Origin: Pseudomonas rustica
GTDB lineage: Bacteria; Pseudomonadota; Gammaproteobacteria; Pseudomonadales; Pseudomonadaceae
Length of the DNA: 64,000 bases
NCBI RefSeq assembly: GCF_018336155.1
Contig: NZ_JAGYHF010000005.1
Location: forward strand, 248,001 to 312,000
Direction of reading: 5' to 3'
A program made the position numbers and the translations under genes. This document shows, in pieces, positions 10,756-19,051 of this stretch. The notes under the pieces were generated by a model, which did no database searches, was not told the origin of the DNA, and saw only the letters and a list, made by a program, of their open reading frames with translations. The first letter of the stretch is position 1. Every line of letters starts with the position of its first letter.

Positions 10756-12240
10756 ATGAGCGTTAGCAATCCAACCTTGATCACGTTCGTGATCTACATC
10801 GCAGCAATGGTGCTGATCGGCTTGATGGCCTATCGCTCCACCAACAACCTTTCTGACTATATTCTGGGCGGCCGCAGCCTGGGCAGCGTCGTCACCGCGC
10901 TATCCGCCGGTGCGTCCGACATGAGTGGCTGGTTGTTGATGGGCCTGCCAGGCGCCATCTACATGTCCGGTTTGTCCGAAAGCTGGATCGCCATCGGCCT
11001 GATCGTCGGTGCTTACCTGAACTGGCTGTTCGTTGCCGGCCGTCTGCGTGTGCAGACCGAGCACAACGGCGACGCCCTGACCCTGCCGGACTACTTCGCC
11101 AGCCGTTTCGAAGACAAAAGCGGTCTGCTGCGGATTATCTCGGCGATCGTGATTCTGGTGTTCTTCACCATCTATTGCGCTTCCGGCATCGTTGCCGGCG
11201 CCCGTCTGTTCGAAAGCACCTTCGGCATGTCCTACGAGACGGCGCTGTGGGCCGGTGCTGCGGCGACGATTGCCTACACCTTTATCGGCGGTTTCCTCGC
11301 GGTAAGCTGGACTGACACGGTTCAGGCGACCCTGATGATTTTCGCGCTGATCCTCACGCCGATCATCGTGCTGCTGGCCACTGGCGGCGTCGACACCACG
11401 TTCCTGGCCATCGAAGCGCAAGATCCAAGCAACTTCGACATGCTCAAAGGCACCACTTTCATCGGCATCATCTCGCTGATGGGCTGGGGTCTGGGCTACT
11501 TCGGCCAGCCGCACATCCTCGCGCGTTTCATGGCGGCGGATTCGGTGAAATCGATCGCCAAGGCGCGTCGCATTTCCATGACCTGGATGATCCTGTGCCT
11601 GGGCGGCACCGTGGCCGTCGGCTTCTTCGGTATCGCGTACTTCTCGGCGCACCCGGAACTGGCCGGTCCCGTCACCGAGAACCACGAGCGTGTGTTCATC
11701 GAACTGGCGAAAATCCTCTTCAACCCATGGATTGCCGGTGTACTGCTGTCGGCCATTCTGGCTGCGGTGATGAGCACCCTGAGCTGCCAGTTGCTGGTGT
11801 GCTCGAGCGCCCTGACCGAAGACTTCTACAAAACCTTCCTGCGTAAATCGGCCTCGCAGTTGGAGCTGGTCTGGGTCGGTCGCGCCATGGTTTTGCTGGT
11901 TGCGTTGATCGCCATCGCACTGGCGGCCAACCCGGATAACCGCGTACTGGGCCTGGTGTCCTACGCTTGGGCCGGTTTCGGTGCTGCGTTCGGTCCGGTT
12001 GTGCTGATCTCGGTGATCTGGAAAGACATGACCCGCAACGGCGCACTGGCCGGTATCGTGGTTGGTGCCGTCACCGTGGTGGTCTGGAAGCATTTCGAAC
12101 TGCTGGGTCTGTACGAAATCATCCCTGGCTTCATCTTCGCCAGCCTGGCGATCTACTTTGTCAGCAAGGCGGGCGAACCGACTCGCGGCATGGTTGAGCG
12201 TTTCGAGGCAGCGGAAAAAGATTTCAATCTGAACAAGTAA
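10756..12240 (+). CDS. putP: Sodium/proline symporter PutP
   Basis: Inner-membrane Na+:proline symporter of the SSS family, 494 residues, with about 13 hydrophobic helices. It supplies proline to PutA. Diagnostic stretches are ILGGRSLGSVVTALSAGASD near residue 40 (sodium-site region), SGLSESWIAIGLIVGAYLNW, and GWGLGYFGQPHILARFMAA (about 240-260). I chose the ATG at 10756 (MSVSNPTLITF) because the first helix begins directly after it; the open frame extends upstream to 10702 without transporter-like sequence. Divergent from putA across the operator region, so both are probably induced by proline together. Confidence 0.96.
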   Translation: MSVSNPTLITFVIYIAAMVLIGLMAYRSTNNLSDYILGGRSLGSVVTALSAGASDMSGWLLMGLPGAIYMSGLSESWIAIGLIVGAYLNWLFVAGRLRVQTEHNGDALTLPDYFASRFEDKSGLLRIISAIVILVFFTIYCASGIVAGARLFESTFGMSYETALWAGAAATIAYTFIGGFLAVSWTDTVQATLMIFALILTPIIVLLATGGVDTTFLAIEAQDPSNFDMLKGTTFIGIISLMGWGLGYFGQPHILARFMAADSVKSIAKARRISMTWMILCLGGTVAVGFFGIAYFSAHPELAGPVTENHERVFIELAKILFNPWIAGVLLSAILAAVMSTLSCQLLVCSSALTEDFYKTFLRKSASQLELVWVGRAMVLLVALIAIALAANPDNRVLGLVSYAWAGFGAAFGPVVLISVIWKDMTRNGALAGIVVGAVTVVVWKHFELLGLYEIIPGFIFASLAIYFVSKAGEPTRGMVERFEAAEKDFNLNK

Positions 12241-12263
12241 AACGCTGAGCTACGGCTCACATG

Positions 12264-12302
12264 AAAACGGCCCGTTTCCTACAGGAAACGGGCCGTTTTT
12301 TA
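12264..12302 (+). terminator. Rho-independent terminator of putP
   Basis: A strong stem, AACGGCCCGTTTCC paired with GGAAACGGGCCGTT around a TACA loop, followed by a T run, 24 bases after the putP stop. The A run on the other side makes it potentially bidirectional. Confidence 0.93.
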
Positions 12303-12330
12303 TTGCCTGTAATTTTTCATTCACCGCAGT

Positions 12331-12427
12331 CCCTGTAGGAGTGAGCCTGCTCGCGATAGCGGTCTGACATTCAACATTGATGTCATATGACACAACGCCA
12401 TCGCGAGCAGGCTCACTCCTACAGGGA
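12331..12427. repeat. REP doublet (REPIN)
   Basis: CTGTAGGAGTGAGCCTGCTC at 12333 and its inverted partner ending at 12425, spacer about 45 bp. A variant of the same REP family as at 6202. With the terminator it accounts for most of the 349-base gap between putP and vgrG; the remainder shows no gene. Confidence 0.88.
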
Positions 12428-12589
12428 TCTGCTGTGGGGTTTGAGGGATTTGTCTGTAGTCGTTTGCGCCAATTTTCTGAGGTTTTTTCGACAACAGAAG
12501 TAGGGCAAATCTGATTTTTCCGTCCCCCACTCAACACCCCTTGCCCCTCATGCAGAATCGCCCGCCCTCACTCTGCAGAGACACATCGG

Positions 12590-15500
12590 ATGTTCGCGCC
12601 TGCCAATCAACCGCGTTTCACGTTGACCCTCGAAGGCGCCCAAATTGACCTCAAAGTCCTTGAGTTCACGGGCAAGGAAGCCATCAGCCAACCCTTTCGT
12701 TTCGAGCTGGAACTGGTCAGTGAACGACCCGATCTGGATCTCGAAAGCCTGTTGCACTGTCAGGCGTTTCTCAGCTTTGACGCTGACGGTTCCGGCGTTC
12801 ACGGTCAGATTTATCAGGTCGGGCAGGGCGATTCCGGGAAACGTCTGACGCGCTATCACCTCAGCCTGGTCCCGCGTCTGACGTACCTCGGGCACCGCAT
12901 CAATCAGCGTATTTTTCAGCATCTCAGCGTTCCGCAAATCGTTGAGCAAATCCTCAAGGATCACTCGATCCTGCGCGATGCCTTCGAATTTCGCCTCGGC
13001 AGCGATTACCCGGTGCGTGAATATTGCGTGCAGTACGGGGAGAGTGATCTGGCGTTCATCCAGCGTCTGTGTGCGGAAGTCGGCATCCATTATCACTTTC
13101 AGCACAGCCTCGAAGGGCACTTGCTGGTATTCGGCGACGACCAGACCGTGTTCCCCAAGCTCTCCGAGCCGACCTTGTATCTGCCGGGCAGCGGCATGCT
13201 CGGTGCGGCGCCGGCGATCAAGCGCTTCAACGTTCGTGTGGAAACCCGTACCAGCGTGGTCACCCGGCGCGACTACGACTTCGTAAAACCGCGCCTGCAA
13301 CTGGAAAGCCGTATCGACAGTGAGCAGCGCCCGGTGCTGGAGGACTATCACTTTCCCGGCCAATTCAAAGATCGTGAAACCGGCAAGCACCTCGCCCAGC
13401 GCGCACTTGAACGGCATGTCGCCGATTACCGCCAGGCCGAGGGCCTTAGCGACGAATCCTCCTTGGTGTGCGGACATTTCCTGCAACTGGCCGACCATCC
13501 GCGCCAAGACTGGAATGACCTGTGGTTGCTGACTGCCATCGAGCACCATGGGCGACAGCCGCAAGTGCTGGAAGAAACGGCGACCAGCGATGGGGAAGGT
13601 TTCCAGGGTTACCGTAATACCTTTCTCGCCACGCCGTGGGACGTGTTCTTTCGTCCGGCGCTGGGCTCGGAAAAACCGCGCATGCTCGGTTATCAACCGG
13701 CCGTCGTCACCGGCCCGAAAGACATGGAAATCCATTGCGACGAGTACGGTCGGGTCAAGGTGCAACTGGCCTGGGATCGTGATGGTGAGTTGAACGAGCA
13801 TTCCAGTTGCTGGCTGCGTGTCGCCAGCGGCTGGGCCCACGACGCTTATGGCAGCGTGCTGATTCCGCGAGTCGGCATGGAAGTGCTGGTCGGTTTCATC
13901 GACGCCGATGCCGACAAACCGCTGGTCATGGGCTGCCTGCCAAATGCTGCGACGCCAGTGCCGCTGAATCTGCCCGCCGACAAAACCCGCAGCATTTTCC
14001 GCAGCCAGAGCAGTCCCGGCGGTGGCGGCTACAACGAAGTGCGCATCGAGGATCGCAAAGGCGCCGAGGAAATCTACCTGCGCGCCCAGCGCAACTGGAC
14101 GCAGCACGTGCTGCACGATCAACAAGTGCAAGTGGATAACCAGCGCAACATCGTCGTCACCGGCCTTGCTCGCCATGAGTTGAAAGCCGATGAGCAGCGC
14201 ATCACCCACGGACAGCGCCAGATCGAGGTGAAGCAGGATGATCACCTGACCGTGATCGGTGATCAGCATGTTCGCGTGAGCAGTCAGGCGCTTAACGCCA
14301 GTGCGCAAATCCATATCAGCGCTGGCCAGCAAGTGGTCATTGATGGCGGCGCGAGTGCAACGATTCAGGCGGGCGGGCAGTGGATCAACATCGGCCCCGG
14401 CGGGATTTTCAGCAGCGTGCCGATTGTCGTGGGTGGCGCGCCGATGGCGGCGCTGAATGCAGCACCGGTCGTGCCGGGACTGCCGGAGAAACTGGCCGCA
14501 GCGTCGGCGGCGATGCTCACGGCGGCGCAAATCATGAGCCTGAAAGGTGATGCGCCGTTCTGCGAAGAGTGCGAGCGGTGTAAGGATGGCATCTGCCCGA
14601 CACCGAGCGGGTTGACCCAATCCCCAAAGTCCTCAGCCCGGCCGGCGCCTTCCAGCGTTGAGCCGGGCTTTCATATTGTTGAACAGGGAATGTCTCGGTC
14701 TGCACTGGAATCGACACTGTTCCCGCAGCCGGATCCGGCCGTGCTGGAGAAATTCCGCAGTCTGAATCCGCAGCTCAGCCAATACGCCAAACCTGGGCAA
14801 CTGATCGTTCTGAGCGATCCGCGTAATACGCAATGCACTCGGGAAGAGGCGTTATTGATGGAGGCGGCGCAGAAAGTTGATGCGGCGTTGGCGCCAATGA
14901 GTGACTCGGAGGCCGAGTTTATGGCTCGGCATCATGGGGAGATTGAGTCGTTTTTATCGCAGGGTTCGACAAGCGTGGGGATTGGGGCAGCGATGTTCAG
15001 TAATCACCTGAAAAGTCTCGCCAGCACGTTGAGTGAGTTGGAGTCACTGCATAAGGAAACCTTCGATAAACACGGCAAGCTTAAAGGTGCTGATTTCTTT
15101 GCCAAGCGAACACAGTTGATGACGCAACTGGATAACAGCCTCAGTCCCTTGATGCGAAAAATGGCTGGTTTTCCCGATCACCCCAACCTTAGGAAAGCGC
15201 TGGGCATTTCCAGTCGCAGCCTTGTCCATCACTGGAGCAAGGTGGGCAGTTCAGCCGGAATTCCGGGGTATGCGACGCATATTGAGGGGGTTAGCAAGGC
15301 TGCCAAAGTGATGAAATTGGGTGGTTGGATTGGGGTCGGTCTAGGGGGCGCAGCTTCGACGCTGAAAGTAAGTGAAGTATGTCGAACTGGACGTGAAGAG
15401 GCGTGTAAGAAAGTTAGGATGACTGAAAGTGGAAAGTTTATCGGGGTTGTGGTGGGTGGTACTTACGGTCCGGCGATAGCTACTCCAATTTGCGCTGCAA

Positions 15501-15637
15501 TCAGTGTGACAGGGTACGGAGCCATTGCCTGCGCTCTTGTACTTTCAGGCGTAGGAACATTGGGTGGCGGATTGCTGGGGGAGGCCTTGGGAGAGGGCGC
15601 TGGAGAAGTTGTGTATGAATGGGTTGAGGGAAGATGA
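12590..15637 (+). CDS. vgrG: VgrG spike protein with C-terminal effector-like extension
   Basis: T6SS tail spike carrying its own cargo domain, 1015 residues against about 650 for a plain VgrG. Residues 1-370 are the gp27-like base, about 372-450 the gp5 OB fold (GPKDMEIHCDEYGRVKVQLA), and about 490-610 the DUF2345 beta-prism. A cysteine-rich linker (CEECERCKDGIC, about 658) and a LysM-like stretch (FHIVEQGMSRSALE ... KPGQLIVL, about 690-745) follow, then a helical region. The end is a hydrophobic tail (about 905-1000) with two or three glycine/alanine-rich segments that could insert in membranes. No nuclease or hydrolase motif is visible. The stop overlaps a small membrane-protein gene (ATGA), as expected for an effector-immunity pair. 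A pore-forming toxin is the best guess, by inference. GC falls towards the 3' end. Confidence 0.9.
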   Translation: MFAPANQPRFTLTLEGAQIDLKVLEFTGKEAISQPFRFELELVSERPDLDLESLLHCQAFLSFDADGSGVHGQIYQVGQGDSGKRLTRYHLSLVPRLTYLGHRINQRIFQHLSVPQIVEQILKDHSILRDAFEFRLGSDYPVREYCVQYGESDLAFIQRLCAEVGIHYHFQHSLEGHLLVFGDDQTVFPKLSEPTLYLPGSGMLGAAPAIKRFNVRVETRTSVVTRRDYDFVKPRLQLESRIDSEQRPVLEDYHFPGQFKDRETGKHLAQRALERHVADYRQAEGLSDESSLVCGHFLQLADHPRQDWNDLWLLTAIEHHGRQPQVLEETATSDGEGFQGYRNTFLATPWDVFFRPALGSEKPRMLGYQPAVVTGPKDMEIHCDEYGRVKVQLAWDRDGELNEHSSCWLRVASGWAHDAYGSVLIPRVGMEVLVGFIDADADKPLVMGCLPNAATPVPLNLPADKTRSIFRSQSSPGGGGYNEVRIEDRKGAEEIYLRAQRNWTQHVLHDQQVQVDNQRNIVVTGLARHELKADEQRITHGQRQIEVKQDDHLTVIGDQHVRVSSQALNASAQIHISAGQQVVIDGGASATIQAGGQWINIGPGGIFSSVPIVVGGAPMAALNAAPVVPGLPEKLAAASAAMLTAAQIMSLKGDAPFCEECERCKDGICPTPSGLTQSPKSSARPAPSSVEPGFHIVEQGMSRSALESTLFPQPDPAVLEKFRSLNPQLSQYAKPGQLIVLSDPRNTQCTREEALLMEAAQKVDAALAPMSDSEAEFMARHHGEIESFLSQGSTSVGIGAAMFSNHLKSLASTLSELESLHKETFDKHGKLKGADFFAKRTQLMTQLDNSLSPLMRKMAGFPDHPNLRKALGISSRSLVHHWSKVGSSAGIPGYATHIEGVSKAAKVMKLGGWIGVGLGGAASTLKVSEVCRTGREEACKKVRMTESGKFIGVVVGGTYGPAIATPICAAISVTGYGAIACALVLSGVGTLGGGLLGEALGEGAGEVVYEWVEGR

Positions 15638-16017
15638 GCGCAAAGGATGTTTATTTTGTATTTGTGATTTTTGATCTATTGCTTGGGTTGGCCTTACTGT
15701 TTGCTCAATTGTATTTTTCGCACTTTAAGCTGGACATGCTTATTGGGTTGTTGAGTAATTCTTATGGTGTAAAGATTCGTCATCCTTTTATGAAGATGGG
15801 TTTCGGTGGCAGGATGTTTTTAACGATGAACCTTAGCTGGATGCTTTTTAGACACAAAGTGTCTATCAGGAATGGGGAACTGGATCCGCAAGATTACGAG
15901 AATGTTCCATCAGCGCTAAGAGTCTATTCTCAGGGCATGCAACTTTTTGGGTTTGTAATGGGTGTGCTGATGATTATTCTTTTCATAGTTGGAAAATTCA
16001 GTGGGTGGTTAAAGTAA
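15634..16017 (+). CDS. Putative membrane immunity protein 1 for the VgrG effector
   Basis: A 127-residue protein with an N-terminal hydrophobic helix (FVFVIFDLLLGLALLFAQLY, about 7-26) and a C-terminal one (LFGFVMGVLMIILFIVGKF, about 104-122). Its start overlaps the vgrG stop. The segment SIRNGELDPQDYENVPSALR (about 75-95) recurs as SIRNGELDAKDYEALPVGLR in the next gene, so the two are paralogues. Polytopic immunity proteins are usual for membrane-acting T6SS toxins. Low GC compared with the neighbouring core genes suggests horizontal acquisition. No functional evidence beyond position and topology. Confidence 0.7.
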   Translation: MSAKDVYFVFVIFDLLLGLALLFAQLYFSHFKLDMLIGLLSNSYGVKIRHPFMKMGFGGRMFLTMNLSWMLFRHKVSIRNGELDPQDYENVPSALRVYSQGMQLFGFVMGVLMIILFIVGKFSGWLK

Positions 16018-16030
16018 ATCTTCCCCATAA

Positions 16031-16126
16031 CTGGTGGGTGGAGAGGTTGGTGCCATATTCGGGTGCTATCCATTCGGGGAGTGGGGCGAGCAAGGGGCAG
16101 ATGTTGTCTATGAAATCCAGAAATGA
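16031..16126 (+). pseudogene. Vestigial effector C-terminus
   Basis: An open stretch following the TAA at 16028, ending GEWGEQGADVVYEIQK and stop. It resembles the last residues of the VgrG upstream, GEALGEGAGEVVYEWVEGR. Its TGA overlaps the ATG of the second immunity gene (ATGA), exactly as the intact vgrG stop overlaps the first. There is no start codon or ribosome-binding site of its own. It reads as the 3' remnant of an older effector tail left behind when the vgrG end was replaced. Confidence 0.6.
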
Positions 16127-16512
16127 GATCTGATATTGAAATACTCTTCCTGTTGAGTGGTTTGGTATTGATTGCACTTATTTTTCTGTCGTCCTTGATT
16201 TTGCTGTTTGTCGCTTATTTTTTTGCGCGGGATATCTTTGAGTATTTGAGCAATTCGCCGGCTGTTATTTCTAGAAGGCGCACCTTGGGATGGGAGCCGA
16301 TTGGCCGATTTCTATTTATTAATAGTGTGGGCACGCTCATGATCTTCTCGCGTAAATCCATACGAAATGGTGAGCTGGACGCCAAGGATTACGAAGCCTT
16401 GCCGGTAGGCTTGCGGCGGATAATTTTATTTTCCAATTGGATGATGTTGGTGTTAAGCACCATTGCAATAATCGGTGCGGTGTTGGGAAAGGTTAATGGT
16501 TGGCTGAGTTAA
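16123..16512 (+). CDS. Putative membrane immunity protein 2 (paralogue)
   Basis: A 129-residue protein with a long N-terminal hydrophobic block (about 5-33, FLLSGLVLIALIFLSSLILL) and a C-terminal helix (about 105-125). It shares the SIRNGELD..DYE motif and general topology with the 127-residue protein just upstream. Its start overlaps the vestigial effector tail at 16031-16126, so it probably belonged to a former effector and now acts as an orphan immunity gene. AT-rich, like its neighbours. Function is inferred from position only. Confidence 0.68.
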   Translation: MRSDIEILFLLSGLVLIALIFLSSLILLFVAYFFARDIFEYLSNSPAVISRRRTLGWEPIGRFLFINSVGTLMIFSRKSIRNGELDAKDYEALPVGLRRIILFSNWMMLVLSTIAIIGAVLGKVNGWLS

Positions 16513-16638
16513 CCATTTTTCGATGATCAATCTGTTTTTGCCATTCAGGTTGTTTCTTTACGCTGGTTTGTAACTCAGCCATTTGTTTTTGTAGACAACA
16601 GCATTCTTGATATTGTCGAGAGCTGCATAGGACCTTGA

Positions 16639-17361
16639 ATGAATAAACTGATTCCCCAGCATTGGTTACAGCGTCAGCCGCTAATGGCCGATGAACAACT
16701 GTTTGCAGTTCTCAGCAGCATCAGCGATGGCGAGCCGTTCAAGGTCTGGAGCGGGTCAACTACCGCACAAGCGCCAAGTCCGATTTGGGCGGACACTATT
16801 TACGCTGAGTGGGATACGGTGATGCCATATGTGGGAATTGTCGCTGCGGACAGTGAGTTTCTGGATTGGGTGGCGACTACTGAGTCTCTTGATTGGGGCT
16901 GGCTGGCGGTTTCTTCGGCGAGCCTTGAAGTGGTGGTCGAGCATTTTCGCAGCTTGACTCAGGTACTGATGCCGGACGGGAAAACGGTGTTTTTTCGATT
17001 CTGGGATGGACGTTTTCTGTTGCCGATTCTGCAGTCTGATGCAGTAGATTCGGTGCAGCTGTTGCCGGTTATCTCGCGCGGTTTGATCAATGGTCAGGCA
17101 ATTGATATCGGTGGCGTGGCGCAGGTTTCTGGACGAGTTTTTCCTTGGTGGAAGGTGCCGGATTCGGTGTTGGTTTCGACGGGTGACGAAGTCCGGGTCA
17201 GCAATACTCTGCAGTGGCTGAGCGAGGAACATCCGCCAATTTTCGAAGCGTTTCCCGAGCCGGTTTTGCGTTGCAAGGTCAGGCAGTTTTTTCAGGTTTC
17301 GGTGTCGGAAGATTCGTCGCAGTTAGCGTTGTTGGCCTATTTGCGGGACGAAGATAAGTAA
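16639..17361 (+). CDS. DUF4123 T6SS adaptor/chaperone
   Basis: A 240-residue soluble protein with the DUF4123 layout: an N-terminal LADEQLFAVLS-like opening, the core AWSGL-type segment degenerate here, and the central VFFRFWDGRFLLPIL (about 113-127), which matches the family's FRFYDPRVL-type motif. Proteins of this family (Tap/TEC) load cargo effectors onto the matching VgrG in the cytoplasm before firing. Family members normally sit next to vgrG; here two immunity genes separate them. The 126 bases upstream (16513-16638) are AT-rich and show no gene. Confidence 0.8.
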   Translation: MNKLIPQHWLQRQPLMADEQLFAVLSSISDGEPFKVWSGSTTAQAPSPIWADTIYAEWDTVMPYVGIVAADSEFLDWVATTESLDWGWLAVSSASLEVVVEHFRSLTQVLMPDGKTVFFRFWDGRFLLPILQSDAVDSVQLLPVISRGLINGQAIDIGGVAQVSGRVFPWWKVPDSVLVSTGDEVRVSNTLQWLSEEHPPIFEAFPEPVLRCKVRQFFQVSVSEDSSQLALLAYLRDEDK

Positions 17362-17411
17362 GATTTCCGGGCGAAGGTGTCGGACTTTTCCTTCGAGTTG
17401 CGGCGGTTTCC

Positions 17412-17642
17412 ATGAACTGGTGGGCGGTGGGCTGCAGGGATAGTCTTTTGGCTGTCACCGCAAATTCGGTGGCAGGGCGTGGAAGCCCTTTTATCGTTAG
17501 GCGCATGAAGCAACACCAGGCAGGCATTCTTTGCTCTCTGTTTTTATGGTGGCTGTGCGCGGGGCGCTTTCGAGTGCGCCGGGTGCCTAACGTCCCGGTC
17601 TTCCACACCTGCGTACAGCCGCCACCTATTGCGTGGAAGTAA
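17412..17642 (+). CDS. Possible leader ORF upstream of the DUF3077 gene
   Basis: A 76-codon frame starting at an ATG (MNWWAVGCRDSLLAV) and ending at 17642, inside the structured leader described at 17479-17670. The predicted product has many Arg, Trp and Cys residues and no recognisable domain, so it may not be a real protein. If translated, a ribosome here would cross both halves of the switching hairpin and stop 38 bases before the TTG start of the gene downstream. Confidence 0.3.
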   Translation: MNWWAVGCRDSLLAVTANSVAGRGSPFIVRRMKQHQAGILCSLFLWWLCAGRFRVRRVPNVPVFHTCVQPPPIAWK

Positions 17643-17670
17643 AAGTGGCGGCTCCAGTTCATACGTTAGG
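17479..17670 (+). promoter_or_regulatory. Structured leader with mutually exclusive hairpins
   Basis: Two words occur upstream, inverted in the middle, and again downstream. GTGGAAG is at 17479-17485 and 17633-17639 with its complement CTTCCAC at 17600-17606. CGTTAGG is at 17495-17501 and 17664-17670 with CCTAACG at 17586-17592. The middle strand can therefore pair with the upstream pair, leaving the ribosome-binding site free, or with the downstream pair, of which CGTTAGG is part of the ribosome-binding site. Additional inverted repeats are AGCCGCCAC (17617-17625) / GTGGCGGCT (17645-17653) and GGCGC / GCGCC near 17563-17580. Confidence 0.55.
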
Positions 17671-17680
17671 AGTCAGTCCA

Positions 17681-17998
17681 TTGAAAAATTTAAAACCCGA
17701 TCCACCCTACAAAAAAATCACTCCCCATCCCGACAACCGCTTCATGGCCCTGACCAGCAACTGCAGCGATATGCCCACGCTGTTCATCGACACTCATGCG
17801 CCGCTCGACATCCTCATGGACGCCGCCAACTACCGCCTCCGCGCCGTGGCTCAAGTGCTGGAAAACATGTGCATGCGCGGCTCGATCGAGTGCGACTCCG
17901 TCATCCTCAGCGATTTCGCCCAACTCTGCGTGATCCCCTTGCGCGACGGTTGTGATGTGCTTGATGTCATCGGCAGGCGCCTGCGCAGCATGCCTTAA
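17681..17998 (+). CDS. DUF3077-type small protein
   Basis: A 105-residue soluble protein. I prefer the TTG at 17681 (KNLKPDPPYKK) because TTAGGAG lies seven bases before it; a GTG at 17633 in the same frame would give 121 residues but has no ribosome-binding site. The C-terminal half, LRAVAQVLENMCMRGSIECD onward, resembles the DUF3077 family of small Pseudomonas proteins that often occur in several copies. Function unknown. A second, 5'-truncated copy of this half lies at 19760-19953. The structured leader just upstream suggests post-transcriptional control. Confidence 0.72.
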   Translation: MKNLKPDPPYKKITPHPDNRFMALTSNCSDMPTLFIDTHAPLDILMDAANYRLRAVAQVLENMCMRGSIECDSVILSDFAQLCVIPLRDGCDVLDVIGRRLRSMP

Positions 17999-18014
17999 CG
18001 CCGGTGTTGTGACA

Positions 18015-18045
18015 GATCCTTCCTGCCTTGGTATATGGAAGGATC
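18015..18045. terminator. Stem-loop between convergent genes
   Basis: A perfect 9-base stem, GATCCTTCC / GGAAGGATC, between the DUF3077-type gene and the oppositely oriented tai4. No long T run on either side, so the terminator role is only likely. Confidence 0.5.
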
Positions 18046-18065
18046 ACTAACCACCTGTGAGAATT

Positions 18066-18482
18066 TTAATTCTGTAGGTACTGATCCTGTGACTTGATAA
18101 AAGCGTCGAACGCAGGAGAGTTGTAAATTTCGAGGCAAGAATAGAACACGATATTTTTGCCCGACTGTTTGCTGATTGAAGATGTCTTCGTGTACGCCTC
18201 TGTCACGAATTTTTCGGTTTCGAGGTAGGGGTCGTGGGTGACTTCCAGTGTGTCCTCATTCTGTAATATAGCGTGTTCCCCTTTGCCCATAACTGAGTAA
18301 GCGCCAATCGCAAGTCCGAGGTCTGACTTGATGTCTGATGCACTCTTGAATTGATTCGATATGCAGTTAGCTAGGCCGTAATTCTTCAGTGAGGTTCTTG
18401 CACTATTGAGATCTGCTTCACTTGAAATGGCGTTAGCGGACAGGCCAAGAATGCCTATTGCGATAAGCAGCTGGAATTTCAT
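18066..18482 (-). CDS. tai4: Tai4-family immunity protein
   Basis: A 138-residue periplasmic protein that would protect against the Tae4 amidase encoded just upstream. It starts with a clear signal peptide (MKFQLLIAIGILGLSANA, cleavage after ANA). The mature part is helical and has two cysteines (NCISNQ and YSCLE) that could form the disulphide seen in Tai4 proteins. Its start overlaps the tae4 stop (ATGA), the usual arrangement of an effector-immunity pair. AT-rich compared with core genes here. Confidence 0.85.
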   Translation of the reverse strand: MKFQLLIAIGILGLSANAISSEADLNSARTSLKNYGLANCISNQFKSASDIKSDLGLAIGAYSVMGKGEHAILQNEDTLEVTHDPYLETEKFVTEAYTKTSSISKQSGKNIVFYSCLEIYNSPAFDAFIKSQDQYLQN

Positions 18483-19051
18483 CCCTTTAACTCCCAGAAA
18501 TTGATTTTTTCCAGCTTTACGTCTGGCCTATCGTAAGTGTGACTGTCTGAGCGGTGGTAGTCACTGTTATCGCCGGTCGCGCTACCGTTCCACAAAGTCG
18601 CATGACCCGTCGCATCGCTCCAGCCATTGATCTCCATGATAATCACGCCTTTCTTACCATTGATGTAATTTGCCTCGCTCATTTTCAACTCACGATCCGG
18701 AGCACCCCAATTATGTTTCAGGAAAGCCAGAAAATCTGCAACTTTCATGATATAGGGGAGTTGATCCGCACCAGCAAGACGATAGATGGATTTGCTTGGA
18801 ATGATCGTTCCTTTCGGTATTTTGTATCCACCATAGTTGAACCCTCTACTTATCCTCAGAGCGCATGCGTTTGCGTAAGCATCAGGTTTTTCTGCTCTGG
18901 CAGCTTCGACATTGCCTCCTACGAGCGCGTACACATCAATCGAGCTTTTAAGACCAACTTCTGCGTAGGCTATCCACAAGGTGCTGAATTTTGGCCTTTT
19001 TACGAGGATGTTGGAGGTGACTCCACCGGCACTGATATTGAGCTGAGCCAT
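18479..19051 (-). CDS. tae4: Type VI amidase effector Tae4
   Basis: A peptidoglycan amidase of the NlpC/P60-like cysteine class, delivered to the periplasm of rival cells, where Tae4 enzymes cut the D-Glu/mDAP bond of cross-linked stems. It has 190 residues with no signal peptide, as expected for T6SS cargo. The catalytic cysteine lies in NACALRISRGFN (about residue 63) and the histidine in GHATLWNG (about 146), the order and context of the family. It sits between a PAAR gene and a Tai4 gene, each overlapping or touching it, so PAAR is the probable carrier. Confidence 0.9.
   Translation of the reverse strand: MAQLNISAGGVTSNILVKRPKFSTLWIAYAEVGLKSSIDVYALVGGNVEAARAEKPDAYANACALRISRGFNYGGYKIPKGTIIPSKSIYRLAGADQLPYIMKVADFLAFLKHNWGAPDRELKMSEANYINGKKGVIIMEINGWSDATGHATLWNGSATGDNSDYHRSDSHTYDRPDVKLEKINFWELKG

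Noticed and set aside
12590..17361. A complete T6SS cluster
   Set aside because: Only vgrG, immunity, adaptor, PAAR and effector genes are present; no tss structural genes are in the window.
17585..17671. attC-like site: GCCTAAC ... GTTAGGA with inner inverted repeats
   Set aside because: It resembles an integron recombination site, but the last base of the core is off consensus, no integrase is present and the same words recur upstream in the pattern of an RNA switch.
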